Shown here piece by piece: positions 1 through 5,825 of a DNA stretch of 34,566 bases. Origin of the DNA: Enterococcus thailandicus. Its GTDB lineage: Bacteria; Bacillota; Bacilli; Lactobacillales; Enterococcaceae. The translations under genes were made by a program, and so were the position numbers. The notes beneath the pieces are model-generated. The model saw nothing but the letters and a program-made list of their open reading frames with translations. It was not told where the DNA came from and did no database searches. Each line of letters opens with the position of its first letter. The first letter of the stretch is position 1. The DNA lies in contig NZ_JXLE01000013.1 of assembly GCF_001886265.1 (NCBI RefSeq), positions 1 to 34,566 of the forward strand, written 5' to 3'.

Positions 1-47
1 GCACATACTGAACAGCTTTTGTTATTTACAACCATTGCTTTTTCCAT
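1..47 (-). CDS. Subtilosin A-like sactipeptide precursor, 5' part only
   Basis: Only the first 15 codons and two bases are inside the window; the gene runs off the left edge. The reading begins MEKAMVVNNKSCSVC and the next residue must be Ala. From memory the Bacillus SboA precursor begins MKKAVIVENKGCATC, so Met1, Lys3, Ala4, Val7, Asn9, Lys10, Cys12 and Cys15 coincide and the two cysteines sit exactly where subtilosin has its first two sulfur-to-alpha-carbon bridge cysteines. If processed like SboA, the leader would be about 8 residues and the mature peptide would begin NKSC. A very strong ribosome site (GGAGGGG, minus strand, at about 53-59) precedes the ATG with a normal spacer, so this is a translated start and not chance. 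It is divergent from a peptide quorum-sensing operon, a usual arrangement for a regulated bacteriocin. The rest of the peptide and any radical-SAM enzyme are not visible, so the family call rests on 16 residues. Confidence 0.72.
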   Translation of the reverse strand, partial: MEKAMVVNNKSCSVC

Positions 48-499
48 TATTCTCCCCTCCTATACTATATAATTTGATACCCATAAAATAACTTTTTGTG
101 GATAAAACATAAATTTAACTTCAAGAAAAGTCATTAAACAGGTAATTCTTAAGAGCTAGTAAAATACATTACTACTTGTTACAAATGTAACAAATTCTTC
201 AAAAAAAAAATTGACATGTAACAATCGACAATCAAGCTGTCTTAAATAACATAAGAAAATTTTAAAACAATTAATACATAGAACCTGTTCGCATTGTAAT
301 CTATATTTCCAAAATGAAAACTAGCATGTTAAAATTATTTAAAGTGATCAACGGTATTTTCAAATTTTGTTTATCGTTACATTTACTTTGCTGATCATGA
401 CAAATCAGACGATTTTACTATTGAAGGAGTTAAAATTGATTGTACAATATTTGATTTCTTTATGCCGTTCATAACTAATTAAAGATTGGAGCCTCAAAT
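48..499. promoter_or_regulatory. Divergent intergenic control region between the peptide gene and agrA-like gene
   Basis: This AT-rich 450-base stretch has no convincing gene. It must hold the promoters of both divergent units. It contains one perfect DnaA-box sequence (TGTGGATAA at 97-105), three copies of GTAACAA or its complement (176-224), and a TTGACA at 211-216. I do not see a clean -10 at the right distance from that TTGACA. LytTR regulators normally bind paired direct repeats upstream of a weak -35, so the GTAACAA set is the best visible operator candidate. Confidence 0.5.
176..224. repeat. GTAACAA inverted plus direct repeat, possible LytTR regulator site
   Basis: TTGTTAC (176-182) and GTAACAA (187-193) form a perfect 7-base inverted repeat with a 4-base spacer. 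A second ATGTAACAA (216-224) repeats 185-193 at a distance of 31 bases, close to three helical turns. The right copy overlaps a TTGACA hexamer at 211-216. The spacing and position between divergent promoters suit a response-regulator operator, but this is inference; it does not match the AgrA or FsrA consensus I remember. Confidence 0.35.
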
Positions 500-1231
500 A
501 TGAAGACCTTAAAAATTGCAATATGTGATGACATTCCAATAGTTACTAGCTCTATTGAAAATTATCTATTAGAATATACAAGCGATAGTTTTACAATAGA
601 TTGTGATATTTTTAATCAATCAGAGCGACTCATTAACAATCTTAACAATAGTTACTATGATATTTACATTTTAGACGTCGAGATACCAACTATTAATGGT
701 TTACAATTAGCAAAGCTTATAAGATCAACTGATGTACATGCTTTTATTATTTTTTGTACTTATTACACACAATATATGAAAGATGTTTTTGAGGTAAATA
801 CTTTTGATTATTTAATAAAACCTGTAACCAAAGAAAAGCTATTTAAAACAATTGATAGAATAACAGATTTACTTGATTCAGAAGAAGAAGAATTTTATTA
901 TAAAAAAAGAAATGAAGTAGTTTTGGTGCCTTTTAAAAACATTATTTATTTTGAAAAAAAGGGGAGATACGTTTTAATTCATACTGAAAATGGTGCAGAT
1001 GAATTTATCATGTCAACAAACGATTTATTAAAAAAACTGAATGACTCTTTTGTTCAAATTCATACGTCATTTATCATTAATCTGAAATCTTTAATACGTT
1101 TATCTGGTGAAAATGTTATATTGAAATTTAGTAATCACGAATTACAAAATCATCAAATTCTTCCAATAAGTAGAAAATTCAGATCGTATGCAAGAACTGA
1201 AATACTTAGATATATGGAAAGGAAATTTTAA
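500..1231 (+). CDS. AgrA/FsrA-type LytTR response regulator
   Basis: 243 aa, the normal length for AgrA/ComE-type regulators. The N-terminal receiver domain (about 4-125) has the acidic pair Asp10-Asp11, the phospho-acceptor Asp59 in YILDVEIP and Lys107 in YLIKPVT. A LytTR DNA-binding domain fills about 135-243, with the typical FEKKGRYVLIHT strand and a C-terminal ISRKFR segment. GGAG at 488-491 sets the ATG. It is the first gene of an A-C-D-B operon; its stop is one base before the kinase start, so the two are translationally coupled. Expected role: when phosphorylated by the adjacent membrane kinase, bind repeats upstream of its own operon and, by inference, the divergent peptide gene. The family is clear; the targets are not visible. 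Confidence 0.9.
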   Translation: MKTLKIAICDDIPIVTSSIENYLLEYTSDSFTIDCDIFNQSERLINNLNNSYYDIYILDVEIPTINGLQLAKLIRSTDVHAFIIFCTYYTQYMKDVFEVNTFDYLIKPVTKEKLFKTIDRITDLLDSEEEEFYYKKRNEVVLVPFKNIIYFEKKGRYVLIHTENGADEFIMSTNDLLKKLNDSFVQIHTSFIINLKSLIRLSGENVILKFSNHELQNHQILPISRKFRSYARTEILRYMERKF

Positions 1232-1232
1232 T

Positions 1233-2510
1233 ATGACGATATTCTTGTTAATGACTTCGACACTCATTGATATATTCTTATTTTATTTTTTTATGAAAAG
1301 ATTTGCAGAATGTAAAAAGAATAAATTAATAATAGGCTTCTTCGGAGTTTTCATACCAAATTTAGGAATAAATATAAGTCATTTCATTCCCTTGAGTGAA
1401 TCAACTTTAACACTACTTAATTTAATATCATATATACTTTTTATAGCTTTTTTAACTCATAACATTAAATTACCAATGATTGATAAATTCTATTTTGGGG
1501 GTATTTATGTCTTAATTACTTTATTAAGTGAGAGCATTACAGCTCTGGAACTAACTCAATTACTTAATTATGATTTAGATAAAATTCCCTTAGTTATAGA
1601 TGGAACAATTCCAACATTTGCTACTAAGACAGTTTTAATTATCTGTGCAATAATTCTATTAAAAAAAGATTTTTTTAGAACAAGAAAAGCTTCAAAGTTA
1701 ATTGTTTGTCTTGTTCCATTAACCTCATTATTTGTATTGTCTTGTTATATGTTTTTATATTTTATAATAGAAATACCTATCGAAAATACGATTCTTACTT
1801 TATTGCTGATATTTGAGATTTCTTTTCTCAATTTAGGTTTTTTTATTCTGTATAATCGTATGAAGAAAGAAAACAGAACTGATTTAGAGTATCAAAAACT
1901 AGAATTTAACTTAATTAAGCAGAAAAAGGAACTTACTAATGCTATTGCTTCACAGGAGCAACTTCAATCTATGAGGCACGATTTCAAAAACACGGTACTT
2001 ATCTTATCAAGTCACATTGAAAATAAAAAATATACAGATGCGATGAATTTCATATTAACTATTCAATCGCAAATTTCAGAATTAGATAATAACTCGCTTG
2101 AAGTCTACACTCCAAATAAAGAATTGAATTATTTACTTTCTCATAAAATATATTTTGCAAAAAATCATGGTATAGTTACTCAAGTAAATTGTCTCATTCC
2201 TGAAGAATTAAATTTAGAAAATGACATCATTATTGTACTTTTTGGTAATTTACTTGATAATGCTATTAATGCTTGTTTAGAAATTGATAAATCTTGTTTC
2301 AAAAAAATTGATCTAAAGATTAAATATTTTGATCAAAGTTTGTTTATTAACATAAAAAATACCATTGATACTAATCACAGTGAAATTCCCAATGAAGGAA
2401 TAGGAATAAAAAACATAAAAAAAACTGTCCGTGAAAATAGTGGTATTTACGAGCAATTTATCGAAAATGATTATTATTGCGTAAAAATAATTTTATGGGA
2501 CTTTAATTGA
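1233..2510 (+). CDS. AgrC/FsrC-type membrane histidine kinase (HPK10)
   Basis: 425 aa from the ATG at 1233. An in-frame codon further upstream overlaps agrA and has no ribosome site, while GGAAAGG at 1217 suits 1233. About six or seven hydrophobic segments fill residues 1-208, then a coiled linker. The phosphorylated histidine is H249 in MRHDFKN, the HPK10 signature. The ATPase domain has the N box around N339-N343 (FGNLLDNAINAC) and a glycine box NEGIGIKNI near 387-395. It lacks a long DHp domain, as is usual for peptide-sensing AgrC kinases. Likely role: sense the cyclic peptide made from the precursor encoded 100 bases downstream and phosphorylate the upstream regulator. Very AT-rich compared with the suf genes. 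Confidence 0.9.
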   Translation: MTIFLLMTSTLIDIFLFYFFMKRFAECKKNKLIIGFFGVFIPNLGINISHFIPLSESTLTLLNLISYILFIAFLTHNIKLPMIDKFYFGGIYVLITLLSESITALELTQLLNYDLDKIPLVIDGTIPTFATKTVLIICAIILLKKDFFRTRKASKLIVCLVPLTSLFVLSCYMFLYFIIEIPIENTILTLLLIFEISFLNLGFFILYNRMKKENRTDLEYQKLEFNLIKQKKELTNAIASQEQLQSMRHDFKNTVLILSSHIENKKYTDAMNFILTIQSQISELDNNSLEVYTPNKELNYLLSHKIYFAKNHGIVTQVNCLIPEELNLENDIIIVLFGNLLDNAINACLEIDKSCFKKIDLKIKYFDQSLFINIKNTIDTNHSEIPNEGIGIKNIKKTVRENSGIYEQFIENDYYCVKIILWDFN

Positions 2511-2611
2511 AAGTTCTTAACTTTTTTCAAACAAATTATACAGTAGTAAGAAAGTAACTCTATATTTCTAACTACTTATAAATAAAATAAAAATAAAGGA
2601 GATATGGAATT

Positions 2612-2746
2612 ATGAAGAAACAAATTCTCAATTTAACAAAAAAAATAAGTTTTGCTAGTGCAGGACTGTCTGTAAACTTTACTTGTGCATTTATCTTTGG
2701 GCAAAAAAAAATTCCTAAAAATGTAAAAAAATTAAGAAAATTTTAG
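2612..2746 (+). CDS. AgrD-like cyclic autoinducer precursor, 44 aa
   Basis: A small gene with AAAGGAG at about 2595-2601 and ATG at 2612; an ATG at 2604 closes after three codons. The 44-aa product has the three AgrD parts: a basic amphipathic N-terminus (1-20, KKQILNLTKKISF), a short core VNFTCAFIF (21-29), and a C-terminal tail with Pro35. Cys25 to Phe29 (CAFIF) gives a five-residue ring like Staphylococcus aureus AIP-I (CDFIM), so a Cys thiolactone is expected. The proline is six residues after the ring end, as in AgrD. The acidic pair that follows the ring in staphylococci is Gly30-Gln31 here, as I recall in E. faecalis FsrD, and the tail is strongly basic (KKLRK). It lies directly before agrB, its predicted protease. 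The tail length before Cys25 cannot be read from sequence. Confidence 0.85.
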   Translation: MKKQILNLTKKISFASAGLSVNFTCAFIFGQKKIPKNVKKLRKF

Positions 2747-2749
2747 AAT

Positions 2750-3334
2750 ATGCAAAAATTTACTAGAATCATAGCGAACACTTTAGTCAAAGAAAAAATT
2801 ATAGACTTGGATGAAGTAGATATATACATTTATGGATTAGAAACGCTTTTTCAATATCTCTTTATCGCATTTCTTATTTTAACTTTAGGTACAATTAATC
2901 ATTTCCTTTTAGAAACAATATTTTTTACTATCTGTTTCCTTACCCTGAGACGATATGCTGGAGGACTACATTTAAAAAATGATCACTTTTGTATTCTCTT
3001 CTCTCTATTGCTAATTCAATTGATGATAATATTAGTCAAATCAGATACTGTATCAATTAATATTTTAGAATTTTTAGCTTGTGTATCTTACATCTATATT
3101 TATTTATCCAATCCTATTGATAATAAAAATAAACCACTTGATAATGAAGAGTTAGTTTACTTTAAAAACAAACTGAAATTATCACTTTACAAATACTTAT
3201 TTGTTTTTCTTTTTTGTGTGATTTTTCAATTCAAATTGTTAATTATTATGCTAAGCTGGAGCATTGTTATTAATGCACTCTCACTTTCTCTTGGCAAATT
3301 TTTTCGAAATAGAAAATCTAAACTATTTTTGTGA
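2750..3334 (+). CDS. AgrB-type accessory gene regulator protease/exporter
   Basis: 194 aa, the usual size for AgrB. Starts three bases after the precursor stop. The conserved core RRYAGGLHLKNDHFC gives catalytic His74 and Cys81, seven residues apart as in S. aureus AgrB (His77/Cys84). Several hydrophobic segments surround it (about 30-65, 78-105, 145-178). It is a membrane cysteine endopeptidase that would cut the C-terminal tail from the AgrD-like peptide and form the thiolactone. The basic C-terminus (FFRNRKSK) is typical of a cytoplasmic end. It is the last gene of the quorum-sensing operon. Family call is firm; its substrate is inferred from adjacency. Confidence 0.92.
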   Translation: MQKFTRIIANTLVKEKIIDLDEVDIYIYGLETLFQYLFIAFLILTLGTINHFLLETIFFTICFLTLRRYAGGLHLKNDHFCILFSLLLIQLMIILVKSDTVSINILEFLACVSYIYIYLSNPIDNKNKPLDNEELVYFKNKLKLSLYKYLFVFLFCVIFQFKLLIIMLSWSIVINALSLSLGKFFRNRKSKLFL

Positions 3335-3495
3335 ACTAAAAATATGAGATAGAGATCATAGTGGGCCATGCTGCTAATAAGTATTTTCGAACTGGCGTCT
3401 CTTCTCTGCTTTTAAATTGTTATTCAATAAGTAAATTTACATTCCTTACCTTATTAAATAAAAATTGATAAGCCAGTGATAGTAATTGCTAAAAC

Positions 3496-3526
3496 GGCAG
3501 TTATTATCGTAATAACTGCCACTTTT
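3496..3526 (+). terminator. Likely terminator after the agr-like operon
   Basis: GGCAGTTATTA (3496-3506) pairs perfectly with TAATAACTGCC (3510-3520) around a 3-base loop, followed by ACTTTT. The T run is short, so termination may be incomplete. Confidence 0.6.
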
Positions 3527-3695
3527 ACCTGCACAAAAATATCTATCAATAGAGAAATAATTTCGAATAAAAATTTTGTAGATTCACCAATTTGGGCTAA
3601 TTTTTTCTATTTTCCCTCATAAATTACTTTTTTGTATTCAGAAAACAGTCTGTTGGCATAAATAATCTTTATTACCCACTTTTAATTTAATAAAG

Positions 3696-3744
3696 CAACA
3701 AAAACCGACTATCAATTTATTAGATTGATGGTCGGTTTTTGTTG
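3696..3744. terminator. Long hairpin, bidirectional terminator or attenuator
   Basis: Twenty-one bases at 3696-3716 pair with 3724-3744 with a single U-G wobble, around a 7-base loop. AAAAA lies in the left arm and TTTTT in the right, so it can end transcription on either strand. It sits 46 bases before the TTG start of the next gene and could attenuate it. Confidence 0.65.
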
Positions 3745-3790
3745 TAATTTTGTAACTTTAAAACTTCTTATTAATAAAGAGGTGATTATT

Positions 3791-4249
3791 TTGAATCTGT
3801 TAGAAGAAAAAAGAACCCTGATGAAGCTGCTGATTGAATTAATGCATGAAAGAAAAGCCGTAGCCAGTCTATATGAAGCCGTTGAAAAACGATTAAATCG
3901 AATAGAAGAAATAGAAAATACTATTTCTGAAGGACATGCACTTTCTCAAACTACTATTATCCCAAAGAAAGAGATTGATTACACAAAATTTAAGGATCAA
4001 AAAATAAAGCTTTCTTCTATTCCCTATGACATTATTTCTAAAGATATCTGCTACATTTTGAAATCTTCTGGCATACCAATGAATGCTTCACAAATTTATT
4101 CTGTAGTCACAAAAAATCTACATTTCAATTTAGGTTATAAAAATCTAGTAAGTAATATTTTACCAAGAATGGTAGAAGATAATAACTTGCCTGTTGAAAA
4201 AGTTTATAGAGGTTTTTGGCAGTATCGACATACGGAAAAAGTCACATAG
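3791..4249 (+). CDS. Coiled-coil/winged-helix protein of unknown function
   Basis: 152 aa if translation starts at TTG 3791, which has GAGG eight bases before it. An ATG at 3725 in the same frame lies inside a terminator hairpin with no ribosome site and is rejected. Residues 1-48 are a charged helical, probably coiled-coil segment (MNLLEEKRTLMKLLIELMHE onward). Residues about 76-148 read like a HARE/winged-helix fold: SKDICYILKSSGIPMNASQIYSVV, then NLVSNILPRMVED and a wing ending GFWQY. I do not recognise a named family. It is followed 18 bases later by a sigma-like gene, so it probably belongs to the island's control module as a DNA-binding partner. Function inferred only from fold and context. 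Confidence 0.7.
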   Translation: MNLLEEKRTLMKLLIELMHERKAVASLYEAVEKRLNRIEEIENTISEGHALSQTTIIPKKEIDYTKFKDQKIKLSSIPYDIISKDICYILKSSGIPMNASQIYSVVTKNLHFNLGYKNLVSNILPRMVEDNNLPVEKVYRGFWQYRHTEKVT

Positions 4250-4267
4250 ATATAGGAGGTAGTTCAC

Positions 4268-4669
4268 ATGGCAAATACTCCAAGTGATAACAAACTAAAA
4301 AAATACATTCATATAGGAATACACTATCATGCAAACAACTATTATAGAAAAAAGAGAAACTACTCTGCTAAATTACTCCTTACCGATTTTCAAGATATCA
4401 CACTCGATTCTTCTTACACAGATAACTATTTTAATATTATCAATATGCCATTACTTGACTTGATAAACATTGAAACGTATTTTGAAGATGAAATGCTTAT
4501 AAAAGCAATCAAACAGCTTAATACTAAAGAAAAGAGATTTCTCTTAGAAAAATATGTTGTAAAAAAAAGTGATACTGAACTTGCACAAGAAAAGGAAATA
4601 TCACAGCAGGCAATTTCTATTTACAAGAAAAGGTTGCTAGAAAAGTTAAAGAAGTTAATGAAAAGATAA
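4268..4669 (+). CDS. Small sigma-70 region 4-like regulator (Tn916 Orf7-like)
   Basis: 133 aa with GGAGG just upstream of ATG 4268. The C-terminal half (about 78-131) is a sigma region 4/helix-turn-helix: LIKAIKQLNTKEKRFLLEKY, then the turn TELAQEKEISQQAISIYKKR and a basic tail LLEKLKKLMKR. The N-terminal half (IHYHANNYYRKKRNYSAKLL) lacks a recognisable region 2. This architecture matches the Orf7-type proteins that, together with Orf8, control excision genes in Tn916-family elements. The next gene supplies a region-2-like protein, so the two may form a split sigma factor. Role in this island inferred from that parallel and from the xis/int genes downstream. Confidence 0.78.
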   Translation: MANTPSDNKLKKYIHIGIHYHANNYYRKKRNYSAKLLLTDFQDITLDSSYTDNYFNIINMPLLDLINIETYFEDEMLIKAIKQLNTKEKRFLLEKYVVKKSDTELAQEKEISQQAISIYKKRLLEKLKKLMKR

Positions 4670-4694
4670 TCTCAGATTTATTTATATACGAGCT

Positions 4695-4731
4695 CCTCCT
4701 TTAAAAAATTTATAAAACTTTTTAAGGGAGG
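4695..4731 (+). promoter_or_regulatory. Hairpin that buries the ribosome site of the next gene
   Basis: CCTCCTTTAAAAA (4695-4707) pairs with TTTTTAAGGGAGG (4719-4731) with one U-G wobble. The right arm contains GGGAGG, the ribosome site of the gene starting at 4740. Folding would block initiation unless ribosomes or a factor open it. Confidence 0.6.
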
Positions 4732-4739
4732 AATAGAAT

Positions 4740-4928
4740 ATGGAAACTCTTACTTCTTTAGCTATTAAAGCTCAGAAAGGTGATCATGAATCAATGGTAA
4801 ATTTGTACCAACAGTTTCAACCTTTATTACTAAAAGAGGCTACACGTGATGGCAGGATTGATTTAGACTGCTATCAAGAGTTATCAGAGCGCTTTATCAG
4901 GTTGATAATGGATTTTGAAGTTCAATAA
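4740..4928 (+). CDS. Small sigma region 2-like HTH protein (Tn916 Orf8-like)
   Basis: 62 aa with a strong ribosome site (GGGAGG, 8-base spacer). The sequence METLTSLAIKAQKGDHESMV then LYQQFQPLLLKEA and DLDCYQELSERFIRLIMDFE matches the short HTH_16/Orf8 proteins of Tn916-type elements, which resemble sigma region 2 (Gln/Gly-Asp helix, then a conserved D-x-DCYQEL segment). It lies 70 bases after the region 4-like gene. Together they look like a two-piece sigma factor acting on the island's own promoters, perhaps excision genes. A terminator follows at 4976. The ribosome site lies in a hairpin, suggesting translational control. Confidence 0.78.
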   Translation: METLTSLAIKAQKGDHESMVNLYQQFQPLLLKEATRDGRIDLDCYQELSERFIRLIMDFEVQ

Positions 4929-4975
4929 TAAGAATATCAAATATTTATTTACAACCCAAATTTGAATTAAACCAA

Positions 4976-5009
4976 AAAAATGGCTGAGAGTACAACCTCG
5001 GCCATTTTT
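4976..5009. terminator. Bidirectional rho-independent terminator
   Basis: AAAAATGGCTGAG (4976-4988) pairs with CTCGGCCATTTTT (4997-5009) with one wobble, loop of 8 bases. It ends the sigma-like gene pair. Confidence 0.8.
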
Positions 5010-5545
5010 CCATATTTAACAAATTAAATGTTGTGTTTTCTTATCCAATAAACCTCTTATTAGTATATAACCAAAACTGCTCTTTGAAAATTGAATAACT
5101 TATTCAAATACATTTTGATTACAATAAGCTAGGTAAACAAATCCGCAATGACTTTGAAAAAACGAGCGATTATTATTTGATTTACACTCTTCATTTAGGA
5201 ACTTGAAGAAGCCATGATTTGTATTCACTATAATGATACTCCTACCTTGAACGCTTCACGGCATTGGGTAGCTTCTCCAAGTTTGAGTTGAGGTGAAATT
5301 CCTGTGGACTTTCCTAAGTCGTTTGAATAAGTGATAACATTCCTTAAAACAATTATCCTTTTCCCACTTAGTATAGGAAAAAGATGCTAAGCGTATTATA
5401 ATTAAAGTATAGTATTTAATTCTAGCTCGCAGCATCTTGAGGCAAATACACTCTTAATGAAGAAAGGATGATTGCTATTTTTTTCAACGAAAATATGCAA
5501 ATAAATATCGTAACCAGTCTATTGTGTAAAGAAAGGTAAGATCAT
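5010..5545. other. Structured non-coding region upstream of xis/int
   Basis: 536 bases with no gene I can support. The centre (about 5200-5340) is less AT-rich than its surroundings and has a weak hairpin (CTACC 5242-5246 with GGTAG 5267-5271). A nested inverted repeat follows at 5381-5438. Tn916-type elements carry control DNA in the equivalent place before xis and int, so a promoter with a long leader is likely. It could also be the relic of an insertion sequence, but I see no transposase reading. Confidence 0.4.
5381..5438. repeat. Nested inverted repeat upstream of xis
   Basis: An outer pair AAGATGCT (5381-5388) and AGCATCTT (5431-5438) encloses an inner pair AATTAAA (5400-5406) and TTTAATT (5415-5421) around an 8-base loop. 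There is no T run after it, so it is more likely a protein site or RNA control fold than a terminator. Confidence 0.5.
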
Positions 5546-5752
5546 ATGACTAAGCTTGATAGGACATCACTAATTCTTGGAAGATATATTAATCAACAAA
5601 CTTTGATGACGGAATTGCATATTGGTTATGACACCTTAAAAACACTTCATCTAAATGGATTAGAAGTAATTATGATTGGTCGGCAACATTTGTATGATCT
5701 TGAAGATGTTAAAAATATTTTCAATCAATTAAAAAATGATTCATCTGATTAA
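5546..5752 (+). CDS. xis: Excisionase-like MerR/Xis-fold small protein
   Basis: 68 aa; AAAGGT upstream of ATG 5546. The reading TSLILGRYINQQTLMTELHI then GYDTLKTLHLNGLEVIMIGRQHLYDLEDVKNIF is a classic excisionase winged-helix: a helix-turn-helix choosing a target, a short wing (IMIGRQHLYD) and a final helix. Directly followed, 73 bases later, by the integrase, the standard xis-int order. Expected role: bend the attachment-site DNA and bias the integrase toward excision. It differs from Tn916 Xis in sequence, so the call rests on size, fold and position. Confidence 0.8.
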   Translation: MTKLDRTSLILGRYINQQTLMTELHIGYDTLKTLHLNGLEVIMIGRQHLYDLEDVKNIFNQLKNDSSD

Positions 5753-5825
5753 AGCCTCAATTATTAAAATCTTACTAAAAACAAAATATCCTAATCCAAA
5801 TAATGAATTAGGAAGGAAGATTTTA

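Larger units (their letters stand above)
3335..3790. other. Intergenic region with two hairpins after the quorum-sensing operon
   Basis: 456 bases, AT-rich, no convincing gene. It carries two strong inverted repeats, at 3496-3520 and 3696-3744, listed separately, which insulate the quorum-sensing operon from the integration module. The stretch between them shows nothing else I can support. Confidence 0.5.

Noticed and set aside
211-216. TTGACA as a -35 for the agr-like operon
   Set aside because: No -10 hexamer at 16-18 bases; kept only as part of the repeat region.
3725-3790. ATG-started extension of the coiled-coil/winged-helix gene
   Set aside because: The ATG lies in the right arm of a terminator hairpin and has no ribosome site; TTG 3791 has GAGG at the right distance.
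5200-5340. Possible insertion-sequence remnant
   Set aside because: Neither strand gives a transposase motif and no terminal repeats are visible.
5468-5539. 23-codon leader-like reading before xis
   Set aside because: The purine run touches the ATG directly, leaving no spacer, and the peptide has no recognisable pattern.
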